A stretch of 54,020 bases of DNA from Paracoccaceae bacterium (lineage in GTDB: Bacteria; Pseudomonadota; Alphaproteobacteria; Rhodobacterales; Rhodobacteraceae), in NCBI GenBank assembly GCA_016936395.1, contig JAFGXY010000032.1, positions 1-54,020 on the forward strand. The letters are read 5' to 3'. The notes under the pieces are model-generated. The model worked only from the letters and a program-made list of their open reading frames with translations. It made no database searches and was not told the DNA's origin. Numbering within the stretch: position 1 is the stretch's first letter; each line of letters starts with the position of its first letter. The position numbers and the translations under genes were made by a program. Positions 26,057 through 34,504 of this stretch are shown here, in pieces.

Positions 26057-26091
26057 AAGGGCTGCGGGAAACCGTGGCCCTTTGGCCTTTT
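26057..26091 (+). terminator. Possible intrinsic terminator after the lipoprotein gene
   Basis: AAGGGC (26057-26062) pairs with GCCCTT (26077-26082) around an inner CGG-GAAA-CCG hairpin. T-rich sequence follows but is interrupted (TTTGGCCTTTT), so strength is uncertain. Confidence 0.45.
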
Positions 26092-26264
26092 GCACGGGTG
26101 TCGATCCCTGAATGTTGATGGCCGTGTCTGGTTGATTATTTGGGCAGATGTCATAATTCTGACGGGAGCGCTGGCGCAATCTTGGCCCCATAGGAAATCG
26201 GTGCTTGCCAGATCATGTGACCGCGGGCACCATACCTACAGGCCCTAGATCAAAGGAGACCTCA

Positions 26265-27272
26265 TTGGGCATCAGCGCGCTGACCCCCCCGACCAAAGCC
26301 GAGGATCTTGTTGAAAGCATCCTTGAATTTCCAGACAACCGTTTGCTGATTGACCTGTGCGGCGAATTTGACCGCAATCTGGCGCAGATCGAACATCAGA
26401 TGGGTGTGCATGTGCTGCGACGGGGCAACCGTCTTGCGGTGATCGGGGACAGGGGGGCGCGAGAGCAGGCGGCAGCAGTGCTGCGCAGCCTCTATGCTCG
26501 GCTTGAATCCGGTCGTGCCGTTGCCGCGGGCGATGTCGATGGCGCCCTGCGGATGCGGATGGGCAGCGTCAGCCCCGAGGGTGAACAGATCGAGTTGTTC
26601 AACCCCGGCGTCGAGCTGCGCACCCGCAAAAAGCCGGTCGAGCCGCGGACCGAGGCGCAAAAGGCCTATGTCGCCAACCTGTTCGCGCATGAGCTGGGGT
26701 TTGGCATCGGGCCTGCGGGCACCGGCAAGACCTATCTGGCGGTTGCGGTCGGCGTCACCATGCTGATTTCCGGCGCGGTCGAAAAGATCATCCTGTCGCG
26801 CCCTGCGGTCGAGGCCGGGGAGCGTCTGGGCTTTCTGCCCGGCGACATGAAGGAAAAGGTCGATCCCTACATGCAGCCGCTCTATGACGCGCTGAACGAC
26901 TTCCTGCCCGCCAAGCAGTTGGAAAAGCTGATGCAGGACAAGCGGATCGAGATTGCGCCCTTGGCCTTCATGCGCGGACGCACGCTGTCGAACGCCTTTG
27001 TGGTGCTGGACGAGGCGCAAAACGCCACCACGATGCAGATGAAGATGTTCCTGACCCGTCTGGGCCAAGGCTCGCGCATGGTGATCACCGGCGACCGCAC
27101 GCAAGTGGACCTGCCGCGCGGCGTGCCGTCGGGGCTGCAAGATGCCGAGCGCATTTTGAAAGGCGTGAAGGGTGTCACCTTTAACTACTTCACCGCCAAG
27201 GATGTGGTGCGTCACCCGCTGGTGGCACGGATCATCGAAGCCTACGAATCCGACGAGGCACCGCAAAGCTGA
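26265..27272 (+). CDS. phoH: PhoH family ATPase
   Basis: The 335-residue PhoH-like protein (YbeZ type) has an N-terminal KH-like region and a P-loop ATPase with Walker A GPAGTGKT (149-156), then SRPAVEAGERLGFLPGD, VVLDEAQNAT (Walker B) and ITGDRTQVDLP. It works with YbeY in rRNA processing. The start appears to be TTG at 26265: AAGGAG lies at 26253-26258, 6 bases upstream, and homologues begin near this point. The alternative start at 26205 has no ribosome site. It leads the conserved phoH-ybeY-corC-lnt order. Confidence 0.93.
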   Translation: MGISALTPPTKAEDLVESILEFPDNRLLIDLCGEFDRNLAQIEHQMGVHVLRRGNRLAVIGDRGAREQAAAVLRSLYARLESGRAVAAGDVDGALRMRMGSVSPEGEQIELFNPGVELRTRKKPVEPRTEAQKAYVANLFAHELGFGIGPAGTGKTYLAVAVGVTMLISGAVEKIILSRPAVEAGERLGFLPGDMKEKVDPYMQPLYDALNDFLPAKQLEKLMQDKRIEIAPLAFMRGRTLSNAFVVLDEAQNATTMQMKMFLTRLGQGSRMVITGDRTQVDLPRGVPSGLQDAERILKGVKGVTFNYFTAKDVVRHPLVARIIEAYESDEAPQS

Positions 27273-27294
27273 GGTTTGCGCCATTGAGTGACCC

Positions 27295-27343
27295 CCGGGG
27301 GCTTTGCCCCCGGACCCCCAGGGTATTTCAGCCAAGAGGAAAA
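27295..27343 (+). repeat. Dispersed intergenic repeat, copy 2
   Basis: An 8-bp stem CCGGGGGC (27295-27302) / GCCCCCGG (27306-27313) with loop TTT is followed by ACCCCCAGGGTATTTCAG and CCAAGAGGAAA. It is the same element as 5406-5460, here between phoH and ybeY. Confidence 0.8.
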
Positions 27344-27392
27344 CCAAGGGTTCGCGCTTGTTCGAGAGGCGGATCTGGGCTAGGGCGCGGGC

Positions 27393-27896
27393 ATGGAGCC
27401 GGTTGTGGACTGTGTGATTGAAGACCCCCGCTGGGAGGCCTTTGGGCTTGAGCTTTTGGCTGAGCGTGCGGTGCGGGCAACTCTGGCGCATCTCGGACTG
27501 CCTGATGAGGGCTTTGGCGTCTGTGTGATGGGCTGCGATGATGCGCGGATTGCGGTGTTGAATGCCGCGTTTCGTGGCAAGCCGGTGCCGACCAACGTGC
27601 TGAGCTGGCCGTCGGAAACGCTGGCGGAAGGCACGCCCGGTCTGGCCCCGGCGACGCCCTTGCCGGGCACGCCGGACGAGCCGTGGTCGCTGGGGGATAT
27701 CGCCCTGGCCTATGACACCTGCGCGCGCGAAGCGCAGGATGCCGGCAAGCCGCTGGCGGATCATGTGACGCACCTAGTGGTTCATGGCGTTTTGCATTTG
27801 TTGGGATATGATCACATTCACGACGCCGATGCCGCCCTGATGGAACGGCATGAGGTGGCGATACTTGCAACCTTGGGACTGGATGACCCATATTGA
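27393..27896 (+). CDS. ybeY: Endoribonuclease YbeY
   Basis: The 167-residue metallo-RNase takes part in 16S rRNA 3' maturation and ribosome quality control. It has the invariant zinc motif H131-GVL-H135-LLGYD-H141. The preceding strand LGDIALAYDT (conserved GDI) is typical. There is a short Pro-rich insertion at about 80-97 (TPGLAPATPLPGTPDEP) that is seen in alphaproteobacterial members. It follows phoH and precedes corC, as usual. Confidence 0.95.
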   Translation: MEPVVDCVIEDPRWEAFGLELLAERAVRATLAHLGLPDEGFGVCVMGCDDARIAVLNAAFRGKPVPTNVLSWPSETLAEGTPGLAPATPLPGTPDEPWSLGDIALAYDTCAREAQDAGKPLADHVTHLVVHGVLHLLGYDHIHDADAALMERHEVAILATLGLDDPY

Positions 27897-27937
27897 CGCG
27901 GCTTCCGGGTGGCGGGGGCAGGGCCGGAAAAGGACAG

Positions 27938-28858
27938 ATGGACAGTAGCAGCGACGGGTCTGGTGCGGCGCAGGGCGCGCAAGGTGACAGCCAGACCGAC
28001 CCCGATCAACCCGGATTGCGCGGCTTGGTCGGAAGACTTTTGGGCAGGGTTTCGGGAACCGCCAATCACAAGGATGGTCAGGGTGCCGCCCCGCCGGCCC
28101 CACCGTTGTCGGGGGTAGGGTCAGTGCCTGGCCTTGGCAACCTGCGCCGGCTGCGGGTGGATGACGTGGCCATTCCCAAGGTGGAGATCGCGGCCGTGCC
28201 GCTGGATATTGGCCGCGATGATCTGGTCGAGGTGTTTCGCGAGCAGGGCTTTTCGCGCCTGCCGGTCTACAAGGGCACCCTGGACCATCCGCAAGGCTTG
28301 GTCTTGCTGAAAGATCTGGCGTTGCAGCATGGCTTTGGCGCGTCGGGGCGGTTTTCGCTGCGCAAACTGCTGCGGCCCCTGCTGTTTGCGCCGCCGTCGA
28401 TGCCGGTGGGGGTTTTGCTGCAAAAGATGCAGCGCGAGCGGGTGCATATGGCGCTGGTGATCGACGAATATGGCGGGGTGGACGGGCTTGTCACCATCGA
28501 AGACCTGATCGAGACCGTGATCGGCGAGATCGAGGATGAGCATGACGAGGACGAGGGTGCGCTGTGGAAGGAAGAAAAGCCCGGCGTGTTTCTGGCGCAA
28601 TCCACAGCCCCCCTGGATGAGTTCGAGGCCGCGATCGGTCTGAGCCTGCACAGCGGCGAAGAGGATGAGGAAATCGACACGCTGGGGGGGCTGGTGTTCC
28701 TGCGAATCGGTCGGGTGCCGGCGCGGGGCGAGATCGTGCCGCACGAAACCGGGGCCGAGTTCGAGATTGTCGATGCCGATCCGCGCCGGATCAAGCGGCT
28801 GCGGGTGCGCCTGCCCGGTGCGGTGACCGCATCCGAACCGGAGCGAAAGCCATCGTGA
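27938..28858 (+). CDS. corC: CorC/HlyC family CBS-domain protein
   Basis: A 306-residue soluble protein. A low-complexity N-terminus rich in Ser, Gly and Asp is followed by two CBS domains (about 70-190; LPVYKGTLDHPQGLVLLKD and LVIDEYGGVDGLVTIEDLIE) and a CorC_HlyC domain (about 215-295). CorC-type proteins are linked to Mg2+/Co2+ efflux. In E. coli the same neighbourhood ybeZ-ybeY-ybeX(corC)-lnt is found. The ATG at 27938 has AAAGGA 5 bases upstream. A TTG at 27893 overlapping the ybeY stop is possible. It overlaps lnt by 4 bases. Confidence 0.9.
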   Translation: MDSSSDGSGAAQGAQGDSQTDPDQPGLRGLVGRLLGRVSGTANHKDGQGAAPPAPPLSGVGSVPGLGNLRRLRVDDVAIPKVEIAAVPLDIGRDDLVEVFREQGFSRLPVYKGTLDHPQGLVLLKDLALQHGFGASGRFSLRKLLRPLLFAPPSMPVGVLLQKMQRERVHMALVIDEYGGVDGLVTIEDLIETVIGEIEDEHDEDEGALWKEEKPGVFLAQSTAPLDEFEAAIGLSLHSGEEDEEIDTLGGLVFLRIGRVPARGEIVPHETGAEFEIVDADPRRIKRLRVRLPGAVTASEPERKPS

Positions 28859-30372
28859 CGCAGCTTGCCGGGCGGCGGGCGGGGTTTCCCGGTTGGCGCG
28901 GGGCGGGGCTTGATGCCTTGGCCGGGGCCTGCGTGGCCTTGGGGCAGGCGCCATTGTCGGCGTGGTATCTCGCGTTTCCGGCGCTGATCTGGGCGCTTTC
29001 GCGGATGCTGAGGCCCGAGGGCTGGCGCAGGGCGGCCTGGGCGGGGTGGTTCGTCGGGGCGGGGTATTTTGCCGCCTCGCTGACCTGGATCGTGTCGCCG
29101 TTTTTCGTCGATCCGGCTCGGCACGGCTGGATGGCGCCGTTTGCCGTGCTGCTGATGGGGTTTGGTCTGGGGCTGTTCTGGGCCGCCGCCGCGGGTCTGG
29201 CGGCGGGGTTTGGCCAGCGGGCGCTTGCTCTGGCCGCGTTGTTGGGGCTGGCCGAACTGGCGCGCGGGGTGGTGCTGACCGGCTTTCCCTGGGCGATGGT
29301 TGGGCATTTCTGGCACGACTGGCCGCTGGTGCAGACGGTGGCGCTGTTTGGCGCCACGGGTTTGACCGCGCTGACGCTGTTTGCCGCCGCCTTGCCTTTG
29401 GTCAGCCACCGCTGGGGGACAGTGGCCGCAGTCGCGCTGCTGGCCGTGGGCAGCCTGTGGGGCTGGCAGCGCCAGACGCAGCCCGAGCCGCCGGACCGGG
29501 TGGCGCGGTTGCGGCTGGTGCAGCCCAATGCCGAGCAGCACCTGAAATGGGACCCGGCTCAGGCCCGCATCCTGTTTCAGCGCCAGTTGGATTTCACCCG
29601 CGAGGGCACGCCTGCCGATCTGACCATCTGGCCCGAGACGGCGGTGCCTTACCTGCTGGAATACGCGCCCGAGGTGGCCCCGATCATCGCCGCCGCGGCG
29701 GGTGGCAACAAGGTCGCGGTTGGCATCCAGCGGGTGGAAGGCGACCGGGGCTGGAACAGCTTGCGGGTGATCGAGGGCGCGGGCGCGGTGACGGCGACCT
29801 ATGACAAGTTCCATCTGGTGCCGTTTGGCGAATACATGCCGCTGGGCGATGCGATGCAGGAGTGGTTCGGGATTGGGGCCTTTGCCGCACAGGTCGGCAA
29901 TGGCTATTCGGCGGGGCCGGGGCCGGTGGTGCTTGACCTTGGGCCGGCCTTGGGTCGCGCCTTGCCGCTGATCTGCTACGAGGCGGTTTTCCCGCAGATC
30001 CCGCGCAGGGCCGAAACCCGCCCCGACTGGATGGTGCAAATCACCAATGACGCGTGGTTTGGCACCCTGACCGGGCCGTTCCAGCATTTCGAGCTGTCGC
30101 GACTGCGCGCCATCGAGATGGGTCTGCCCATGGTGCGGGTGGGCAACACCGGTGTCACGGCGGTGATCGACGCGCGCGGTCGGGTGTTGCAACGGCTTGG
30201 CTTTGGCACGGCGGGATATCTGGACGTGGCGGCGCTGCCAGGGGCCTTGCCCGCTACGGGCTTTGCCCGGCTTGGTGATCTGCCGGTGCTGCTGTGGCTT
30301 GGCGGATTGCTGGTGTGGTCATGGCGTCGCATTGCACGGCCAAAGCTTGACGTTGCTGCACCGCAAGAGTAG
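28855..30372 (+). CDS. lnt: Apolipoprotein N-acyltransferase
   Basis: Lnt adds the third acyl chain to the N-terminal cysteine of lipoproteins in the inner membrane. The 505-residue protein has six or more N-terminal hydrophobic segments (about 1-200), then a nitrilase domain with the catalytic Glu in WPETAVP, Lys in [12 protein letters not shown] and Cys in ICYEAVFP, and a last membrane segment near 475-495. It starts with GTG overlapping the corC stop (GTGA). The lipoproteins in this window would be its substrates. Confidence 0.96.
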   Translation: MTQLAGRRAGFPGWRGAGLDALAGACVALGQAPLSAWYLAFPALIWALSRMLRPEGWRRAAWAGWFVGAGYFAASLTWIVSPFFVDPARHGWMAPFAVLLMGFGLGLFWAAAAGLAAGFGQRALALAALLGLAELARGVVLTGFPWAMVGHFWHDWPLVQTVALFGATGLTALTLFAAALPLVSHRWGTVAAVALLAVGSLWGWQRQTQPEPPDRVARLRLVQPNAEQHLKWDPAQARILFQRQLDFTREGTPADLTIWPETAVPYLLEYAPEVAPIIAAAAGGNKVAVGIQRVEGDRGWNSLRVIEGAGAVTATYDKFHLVPFGEYMPLGDAMQEWFGIGAFAAQVGNGYSAGPGPVVLDLGPALGRALPLICYEAVFPQIPRRAETRPDWMVQITNDAWFGTLTGPFQHFELSRLRAIEMGLPMVRVGNTGVTAVIDARGRVLQRLGFGTAGYLDVAALPGALPATGFARLGDLPVLLWLGGLLVWSWRRIARPKLDVAAPQE

Positions 30373-30387
30373 CGACCAACATCGAAT

Positions 30388-30432
30388 TGTCACAACGGCT
30401 TCCTGGCGTGACAGGGATAACCCCAACGGAGC
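30388..30432 (+). promoter_or_regulatory. SAM/SAH riboswitch in the metK leader
   Basis: GTCACAACGGCTTCCTGGC at 30389-30407 and then GTGAC form the P1 hairpin (GTCAC 30389-30393 with GTGAC 30408-30412). The loop GCTTCC can pair with GGAGC at 30428-30432, which is also the metK ribosome-binding site. The core matches the published SAM/SAH (SAM-II/SAM-V clan) aptamer nearly base for base. Ligand binding would stabilise the pseudoknot and shut off translation. The linker contains an extra GGG-ATAA-CCC mini-hairpin (30413-30424). Confidence 0.92.
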
Positions 30433-30440
30433 GCTACCCA

Positions 30441-31607
30441 ATGACCCGCAAAAACTATACCTTCACCTCGGAATCCGTGTCCGAGGGGCATCCTGACAAG
30501 GTCTGTGACCGTGTGTCCGATGCGATCCTTGATGCCTTTCTGGCCGAGGAGCCCAATGCCCGCGTCGCCTGCGAGACCTTTGCCACCACCAACCGCGTGG
30601 TCGTTGGCGGTGAGGTCGGGCTGTCCACCAAGGACGCGACCCATGCCATGCTGGAGCGGGTGGACGCCATCGTGCGCCACTGCGTCAAGGACATCGGCTA
30701 TGAACAGGATGCGTTCCATTGGAACACGTTGAGCGTTCAGAATTACCTGCACGAACAGTCGGCGCATATTGCCCAAGGGGTTGACCGCGACGGTGCCGGC
30801 GATCAGGGCATCATGTTCGGCTATGCCTGCCGCGACACGCCGGAATTGATGCCGGCGCCGATCCAGTATGCCCAGGCCATCCTGCGCCGTCTGGCCGAGG
30901 CCCGCAAATCGGGTGCCGAGCCGACGCTGGGGCCGGATGCCAAATCGCAACTGTCGTTGCGCTATGAAGATGGCAAGCCGGTTGAGGTCACGTCGATCGT
31001 GCTGTCGACACAGCACAAGCATGAAAGCCAGAGCTCGGACGACATCCGCGCCATTGTCGAGCCGTATATCCGCGAGGTTCTGCCCTCGGGCTGGATCACC
31101 GAGGCCACGGAATGGTGGGTCAACCCGACCGGCACCTTCGTGATCGGGGGCCCTGATGGAGATGCCGGCCTGACCGGGCGCAAGATCATTGTCGATACCT
31201 ATGGCGGGGCGGCCCCGCACGGCGGCGGCGCGTTTTCGGGCAAGGATCCGACCAAGGTTGACCGCTCGGCCGCCTATGCCGCGCGCTATCTGGCCAAGAA
31301 CGTGGTGGCCTCGGGTCTGGCCGACCGCTGCACCTTGCAGATGTCCTATGCCATCGGTGTGGCAAGGCCGCTGTCGATTTATGTCGACACCCATGGCACC
31401 GGGCAGGTGGATGCGGCACGGATCGAACGCGCCGTGGCCGAATGCATGGACCTGACCCCGCGCGGCATCCGCACCCATCTGGGGCTGAACCGGCCGATCT
31501 ATGCTCGCACCAGTGCCTATGGCCATTTCGGCCGGGAACCGGAATCCGATGGTGGCTTCAGTTGGGAAAAGACCGATCTGACCGCCGCGCTGAAAGCCGC
31601 GGTCTGA
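30441..31607 (+). CDS. metK: S-adenosylmethionine synthetase
   Basis: MetK makes SAM from methionine and ATP. The 388-residue protein has GHPDKVCD (14-21), [32 protein letters not shown] and the C-terminal [11 protein letters not shown]. The ATG at 30441 is 9 bases after GGAG within the riboswitch. Earlier in-frame starts lie inside the aptamer and are excluded. Control is by the SAM/SAH riboswitch at the translation step. Confidence 0.97.
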   Translation: MTRKNYTFTSESVSEGHPDKVCDRVSDAILDAFLAEEPNARVACETFATTNRVVVGGEVGLSTKDATHAMLERVDAIVRHCVKDIGYEQDAFHWNTLSVQNYLHEQSAHIAQGVDRDGAGDQGIMFGYACRDTPELMPAPIQYAQAILRRLAEARKSGAEPTLGPDAKSQLSLRYEDGKPVEVTSIVLSTQHKHESQSSDDIRAIVEPYIREVLPSGWITEATEWWVNPTGTFVIGGPDGDAGLTGRKIIVDTYGGAAPHGGGAFSGKDPTKVDRSAAYAARYLAKNVVASGLADRCTLQMSYAIGVARPLSIYVDTHGTGQVDAARIERAVAECMDLTPRGIRTHLGLNRPIYARTSAYGHFGREPESDGGFSWEKTDLTAALKAAV

Positions 31608-31618
31608 TCCATGGCCAG

Positions 31619-31642
31619 CCGCCCCCGCACTTCCGGGGGCGG
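31619..31642 (+). repeat. Hairpin 1 downstream of metK
   Basis: A perfect 9-bp stem CCGCCCCCG (31619-31627) / CGGGGGCGG (31634-31642) with loop CACTTC. There is no T-run, so it may stabilise the 3' end or terminate poorly. Nearly identical to hairpin 2. Confidence 0.75.
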
Positions 31643-31660
31643 CACGTCCTGAACACCCGT

Positions 31661-31682
31661 CGCCCCCGCACTTCCGGGGGCG
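31661..31682 (+). repeat. Hairpin 2 downstream of metK
   Basis: An 8-bp stem CGCCCCCG (31661-31668) / CGGGGGCG (31675-31682) with the same CACTTC loop as hairpin 1. Each hairpin is followed within 10 bases by GTCCTGA, so the whole unit of about 42 bases is tandemly duplicated. Confidence 0.75.
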
Positions 31683-31784
31683 TCTTGTCCTGATGGACCG
31701 CTGCGGTTAGGCTCTGCCTTGCGCTTGACCGCGCCGCCCGCGCCTGACATCAGGCGCGCAATCGACAAGACGGGGGCCGCTGCC

Positions 31785-32483
31785 ATGACCGAACCACCGG
31801 AACGCCGCAATTTCTATGGCCGGGTGCATGGCAAGACCCTGCGCGCCAGCCAGAAGGATTACCTTGCCCGCGATCTGGAAAGCCTTCGCCTGCGCGGCGT
31901 GGCGGCATGGGAAAACCCGCGCCGCACGCCGCTTGATCCGGCGGTGCTGTTTGCCACCCCGCGACCTGTCTGGGTCGAGGTCGGTTTTGGTGGCGGCGAG
32001 CATCTGGTGCATATGGCAGCACTTTACCCCGGGGTCGGGATCATCGGGTGCGAGCCATTCGTGAACGGCGTCGCCATGCTTTTGGGCAGGATCCGGCAGG
32101 CCAAGGTGCGCAACCTGTGGATCCACCCCGGCGATGCGCGCGATCTGTTTGACGTGCTGCCAAGCGCCTCGGTTGACAAGGTCTTTCTGAACTATCCCGA
32201 CCCTTGGCCCAAGGCCCGCCACCACCGCCGCCGCTTTGTGACGCCGGGCTATCTGGCGCTGCTGGCGCGTGTGATGAAGCCGGGGGCAGAGTTTCGGGTC
32301 GCCACCGACATTCCCGATTATGTCCGCCAGACGCTGGAAGAGGTGCCGAAGGCGGGCTTTGTGCTGACGCATCAGGGCGGTCAAGGCGAGGCATGGCAGG
32401 ATTGGCTGTCCACCCGCTATGAACAGAAGGCCCTGCGCGAGGGCCGCAGCCCGCACTACCTGACCTTTGTTCGCGCAGGTTGA
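31785..32483 (+). CDS. trmB: tRNA (guanine-N7-)-methyltransferase
   Basis: TrmB methylates G46 of tRNAs using SAM. The 232-residue protein has the SAM-binding VEVGFGGGEHL, the active-site strand NYPDPWPKARHHRRR, and ATDIPDY near the C-terminus; the last block SPHYLTFVR is usual. The ATG at 31785 was preferred to an upstream in-frame start with no homology. It lies about 180 bases after metK, behind the tandem hairpins. Confidence 0.96.
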   Translation: MTEPPERRNFYGRVHGKTLRASQKDYLARDLESLRLRGVAAWENPRRTPLDPAVLFATPRPVWVEVGFGGGEHLVHMAALYPGVGIIGCEPFVNGVAMLLGRIRQAKVRNLWIHPGDARDLFDVLPSASVDKVFLNYPDPWPKARHHRRRFVTPGYLALLARVMKPGAEFRVATDIPDYVRQTLEEVPKAGFVLTHQGGQGEAWQDWLSTRYEQKALREGRSPHYLTFVRAG

Positions 32484-32551
32484 TCCGCAGCCCCATGGAC
32501 CGCCCGACCGGCATGGGCTAAGACGCGGGCGACCACACAGCGGAGAAGACA

Positions 32552-33928
32552 ATGTCCGGCCACGGCGATGCACACCCGATGACCTCTGGCAAATGCGGGG
32601 GCTTGCGCGGCACGGCGCTTGTGCCGGGCGACAAGTCGATCTCGCACCGCGCGCTGATCTTTGGCGCGATGGCGGTGGGGGAGACAAAGATCACTGGGCT
32701 GCTGGAAGGGCAAGACGTGCTGGACACCGCCCGCGCGATGCGGGCCTTTGGCGCGACCGTGGTGCAGCACGGCCCCGGCGCGTGGTCGGTGCATGGCGTG
32801 GGCGTGGGCGGTTTTTCGGAGCCGTCGGATGTGATCGACTGCGGCAATTCCGGCACCGGCGTGCGGCTGATCATGGGCACCATGGCCACCACGGCGATGA
32901 CGGCCACCTTCACCGGCGACGCGTCCTTGCGCAAGCGCCCGATGGGCCGGGTGACCGAGCCTTTGGCGCTGTTTGGCGCGCAGGCTTACGGTCGTCGTGG
33001 CGGGCGGCTGCCGATGACGGTGGTGGGGGCCGCGAACCCGGTGCCGGTGCGCTATGCGCTGCCGGTGGCCAGTGCGCAGGTGAAATCGGCGGTGCTGCTG
33101 GCCGGCCTGAACGCGCCCGGCGAGACGGTGGTGATCGAGCGGGAACCGACGCGCGATCATTCCGAACGGATGCTCATGGGCTTTGGCGCGCAGCTTTCGG
33201 TCGAGCGGAACGGCAACCAAGGCCATGTCATCACCCTGCAAGGCCGCCCCGAATTGCGGCCGCAAACCGTGGCGGTGCCGCGCGACCCGTCCTCCGCCGC
33301 GTTCCCGGTCTGTGCCGCGCTGATTGTTGAAGGGTCGGATATTCTTGTGCCCGGTGTCAGCCAGAACCTGACGCGCAACGGGTTGTATCTGACGCTGACC
33401 GAAATGGGTGCCGAGATCGAGTTCCAAAACCCGCGCGAAGAGGGCGGAGAGCCCGTGGCAGACCTTCGGGTGCGCTTCAGCGGCAACATGAAGGGTATCG
33501 AGGTGCCCCCCGAACGTGCCCCCAGCATGATCGACGAATACCCGATATTGTCGGTGATTGCGGCCTTTGCCACCGGAAAAACCGTCATGCGCGGCGTCAA
33601 GGAATTGCGGGTCAAGGAATCCGACCGGATCGACGCCATGGCGCGCGGGCTGGAGGCCTGCGGGGTGAAGATCGAGGAAGACGAGGATACCCTGAGCGTG
33701 CACGGCATGGGGCCGGGCGGGGTGCCGGGTGGGGCCACCTGCGCCACCCATCTGGACCACCGGATCGCCATGGCCTTTCTGGTGGCCGGGATGGCGGCCA
33801 AGGCGCCGATTTCGGTCGATGACGCCGCACCCATCGTCACCTCGTTCCCATTGTTCGAGGCGTTGATGAACGGGTTGGGCGGCGACATTCGCCGCAGCCA
33901 GGGGCGGGTCGGGCCGGGTGCTGTCTGA
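32552..33928 (+). CDS. aroA: 3-phosphoshikimate 1-carboxyvinyltransferase (EPSP synthase, class II-like)
   Basis: The 458-residue enzyme condenses shikimate-3-phosphate with PEP in the shikimate pathway. Motifs: [11 protein letters not shown] (25-35), [10 protein letters not shown] (about 97-106), [47 protein letters not shown] and THLDHRIAM. The pattern of [19 protein letters not shown] and [12 protein letters not shown] matches class II (CP4-like) enzymes. At the site where CP4 has Ala in GNAATG, this protein has Gly (GNSGTG), as in class I. GGAGAA precedes the ATG. Confidence 0.96.
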   Translation: MSGHGDAHPMTSGKCGGLRGTALVPGDKSISHRALIFGAMAVGETKITGLLEGQDVLDTARAMRAFGATVVQHGPGAWSVHGVGVGGFSEPSDVIDCGNSGTGVRLIMGTMATTAMTATFTGDASLRKRPMGRVTEPLALFGAQAYGRRGGRLPMTVVGAANPVPVRYALPVASAQVKSAVLLAGLNAPGETVVIEREPTRDHSERMLMGFGAQLSVERNGNQGHVITLQGRPELRPQTVAVPRDPSSAAFPVCAALIVEGSDILVPGVSQNLTRNGLYLTLTEMGAEIEFQNPREEGGEPVADLRVRFSGNMKGIEVPPERAPSMIDEYPILSVIAAFATGKTVMRGVKELRVKESDRIDAMARGLEACGVKIEEDEDTLSVHGMGPGGVPGGATCATHLDHRIAMAFLVAGMAAKAPISVDDAAPIVTSFPLFEALMNGLGGDIRRSQGRVGPGAV

Positions 33929-33939
33929 AAAGGGCTGAC

Positions 33940-34401
33940 ATGTTCAACGATTGGACGACAGAAAAAGCCACCGTCGCGCTGATTGATGCGGCGCAGGATC
34001 TGGCTGACAAGCTGGTCAGCGCCAAGCCGCATGTCGTCGAAACCCACGCGGCGGCAGCGCAGTTCTGGGGAGTCGAGCATCTGTCGCGCGATCAGGATCT
34101 ATGGGCCATCACTGATTGGAAGCCCGCGGCGGTGACGCACTTTGTCCGCGACGCCCAGACGAAAATCACCGCCCTGCGCAAAGCCCGCGATTACGCCAGC
34201 AGCGACGGCCTTGCGATCTGGCTGCACACCGCCCGCGCCATCACCGAACCAAGGCTGATGCCCCCGGTCCGCGACATCTGGGCGGCGCTGTTGGGGGCTG
34301 GCCTCAATGCCGAGGCGATGCTGCGCGATCTGCTGGACGACGCGGGGCTGCCCCCCGGCCACACGAGGCGCGGGCCCAAGGGCTTTTGCGCCGAGGGATG
34401 A
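33940..34401 (+). CDS. Conserved hypothetical protein, 153 residues
   Basis: The protein is predicted largely helical, with ALIDAAQDLADKLVS near the start, a Trp-rich central part (LWAITDWKPAAV) and a positively charged end GHTRRGPKGFC. I do not recognise a family. It starts 11 bases after aroA on the same strand, with AAAGGG ahead of its ATG, so it is likely co-transcribed. No signal peptide or membrane segment is visible. Confidence 0.7.
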   Translation: MFNDWTTEKATVALIDAAQDLADKLVSAKPHVVETHAAAAQFWGVEHLSRDQDLWAITDWKPAAVTHFVRDAQTKITALRKARDYASSDGLAIWLHTARAITEPRLMPPVRDIWAALLGAGLNAEAMLRDLLDDAGLPPGHTRRGPKGFCAEG

Positions 34402-34504
34402 TCAACGCTGTGGCGCGCCACAAGGCTGCGCCCGCTTTGCCGCAGGGCCTTGAAGCTGTCAGGGCAGGGGCATAGTGTCCGCGATGTCAAAGCACGAGGC
34501 GGGC

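Noticed and set aside
28267..30192. A 641-codon minus-strand open frame opposite corC and lnt
   Set aside because: It runs across two well-identified overlapping genes and contains long Arg/Pro/Gln-rich stretches without homology.
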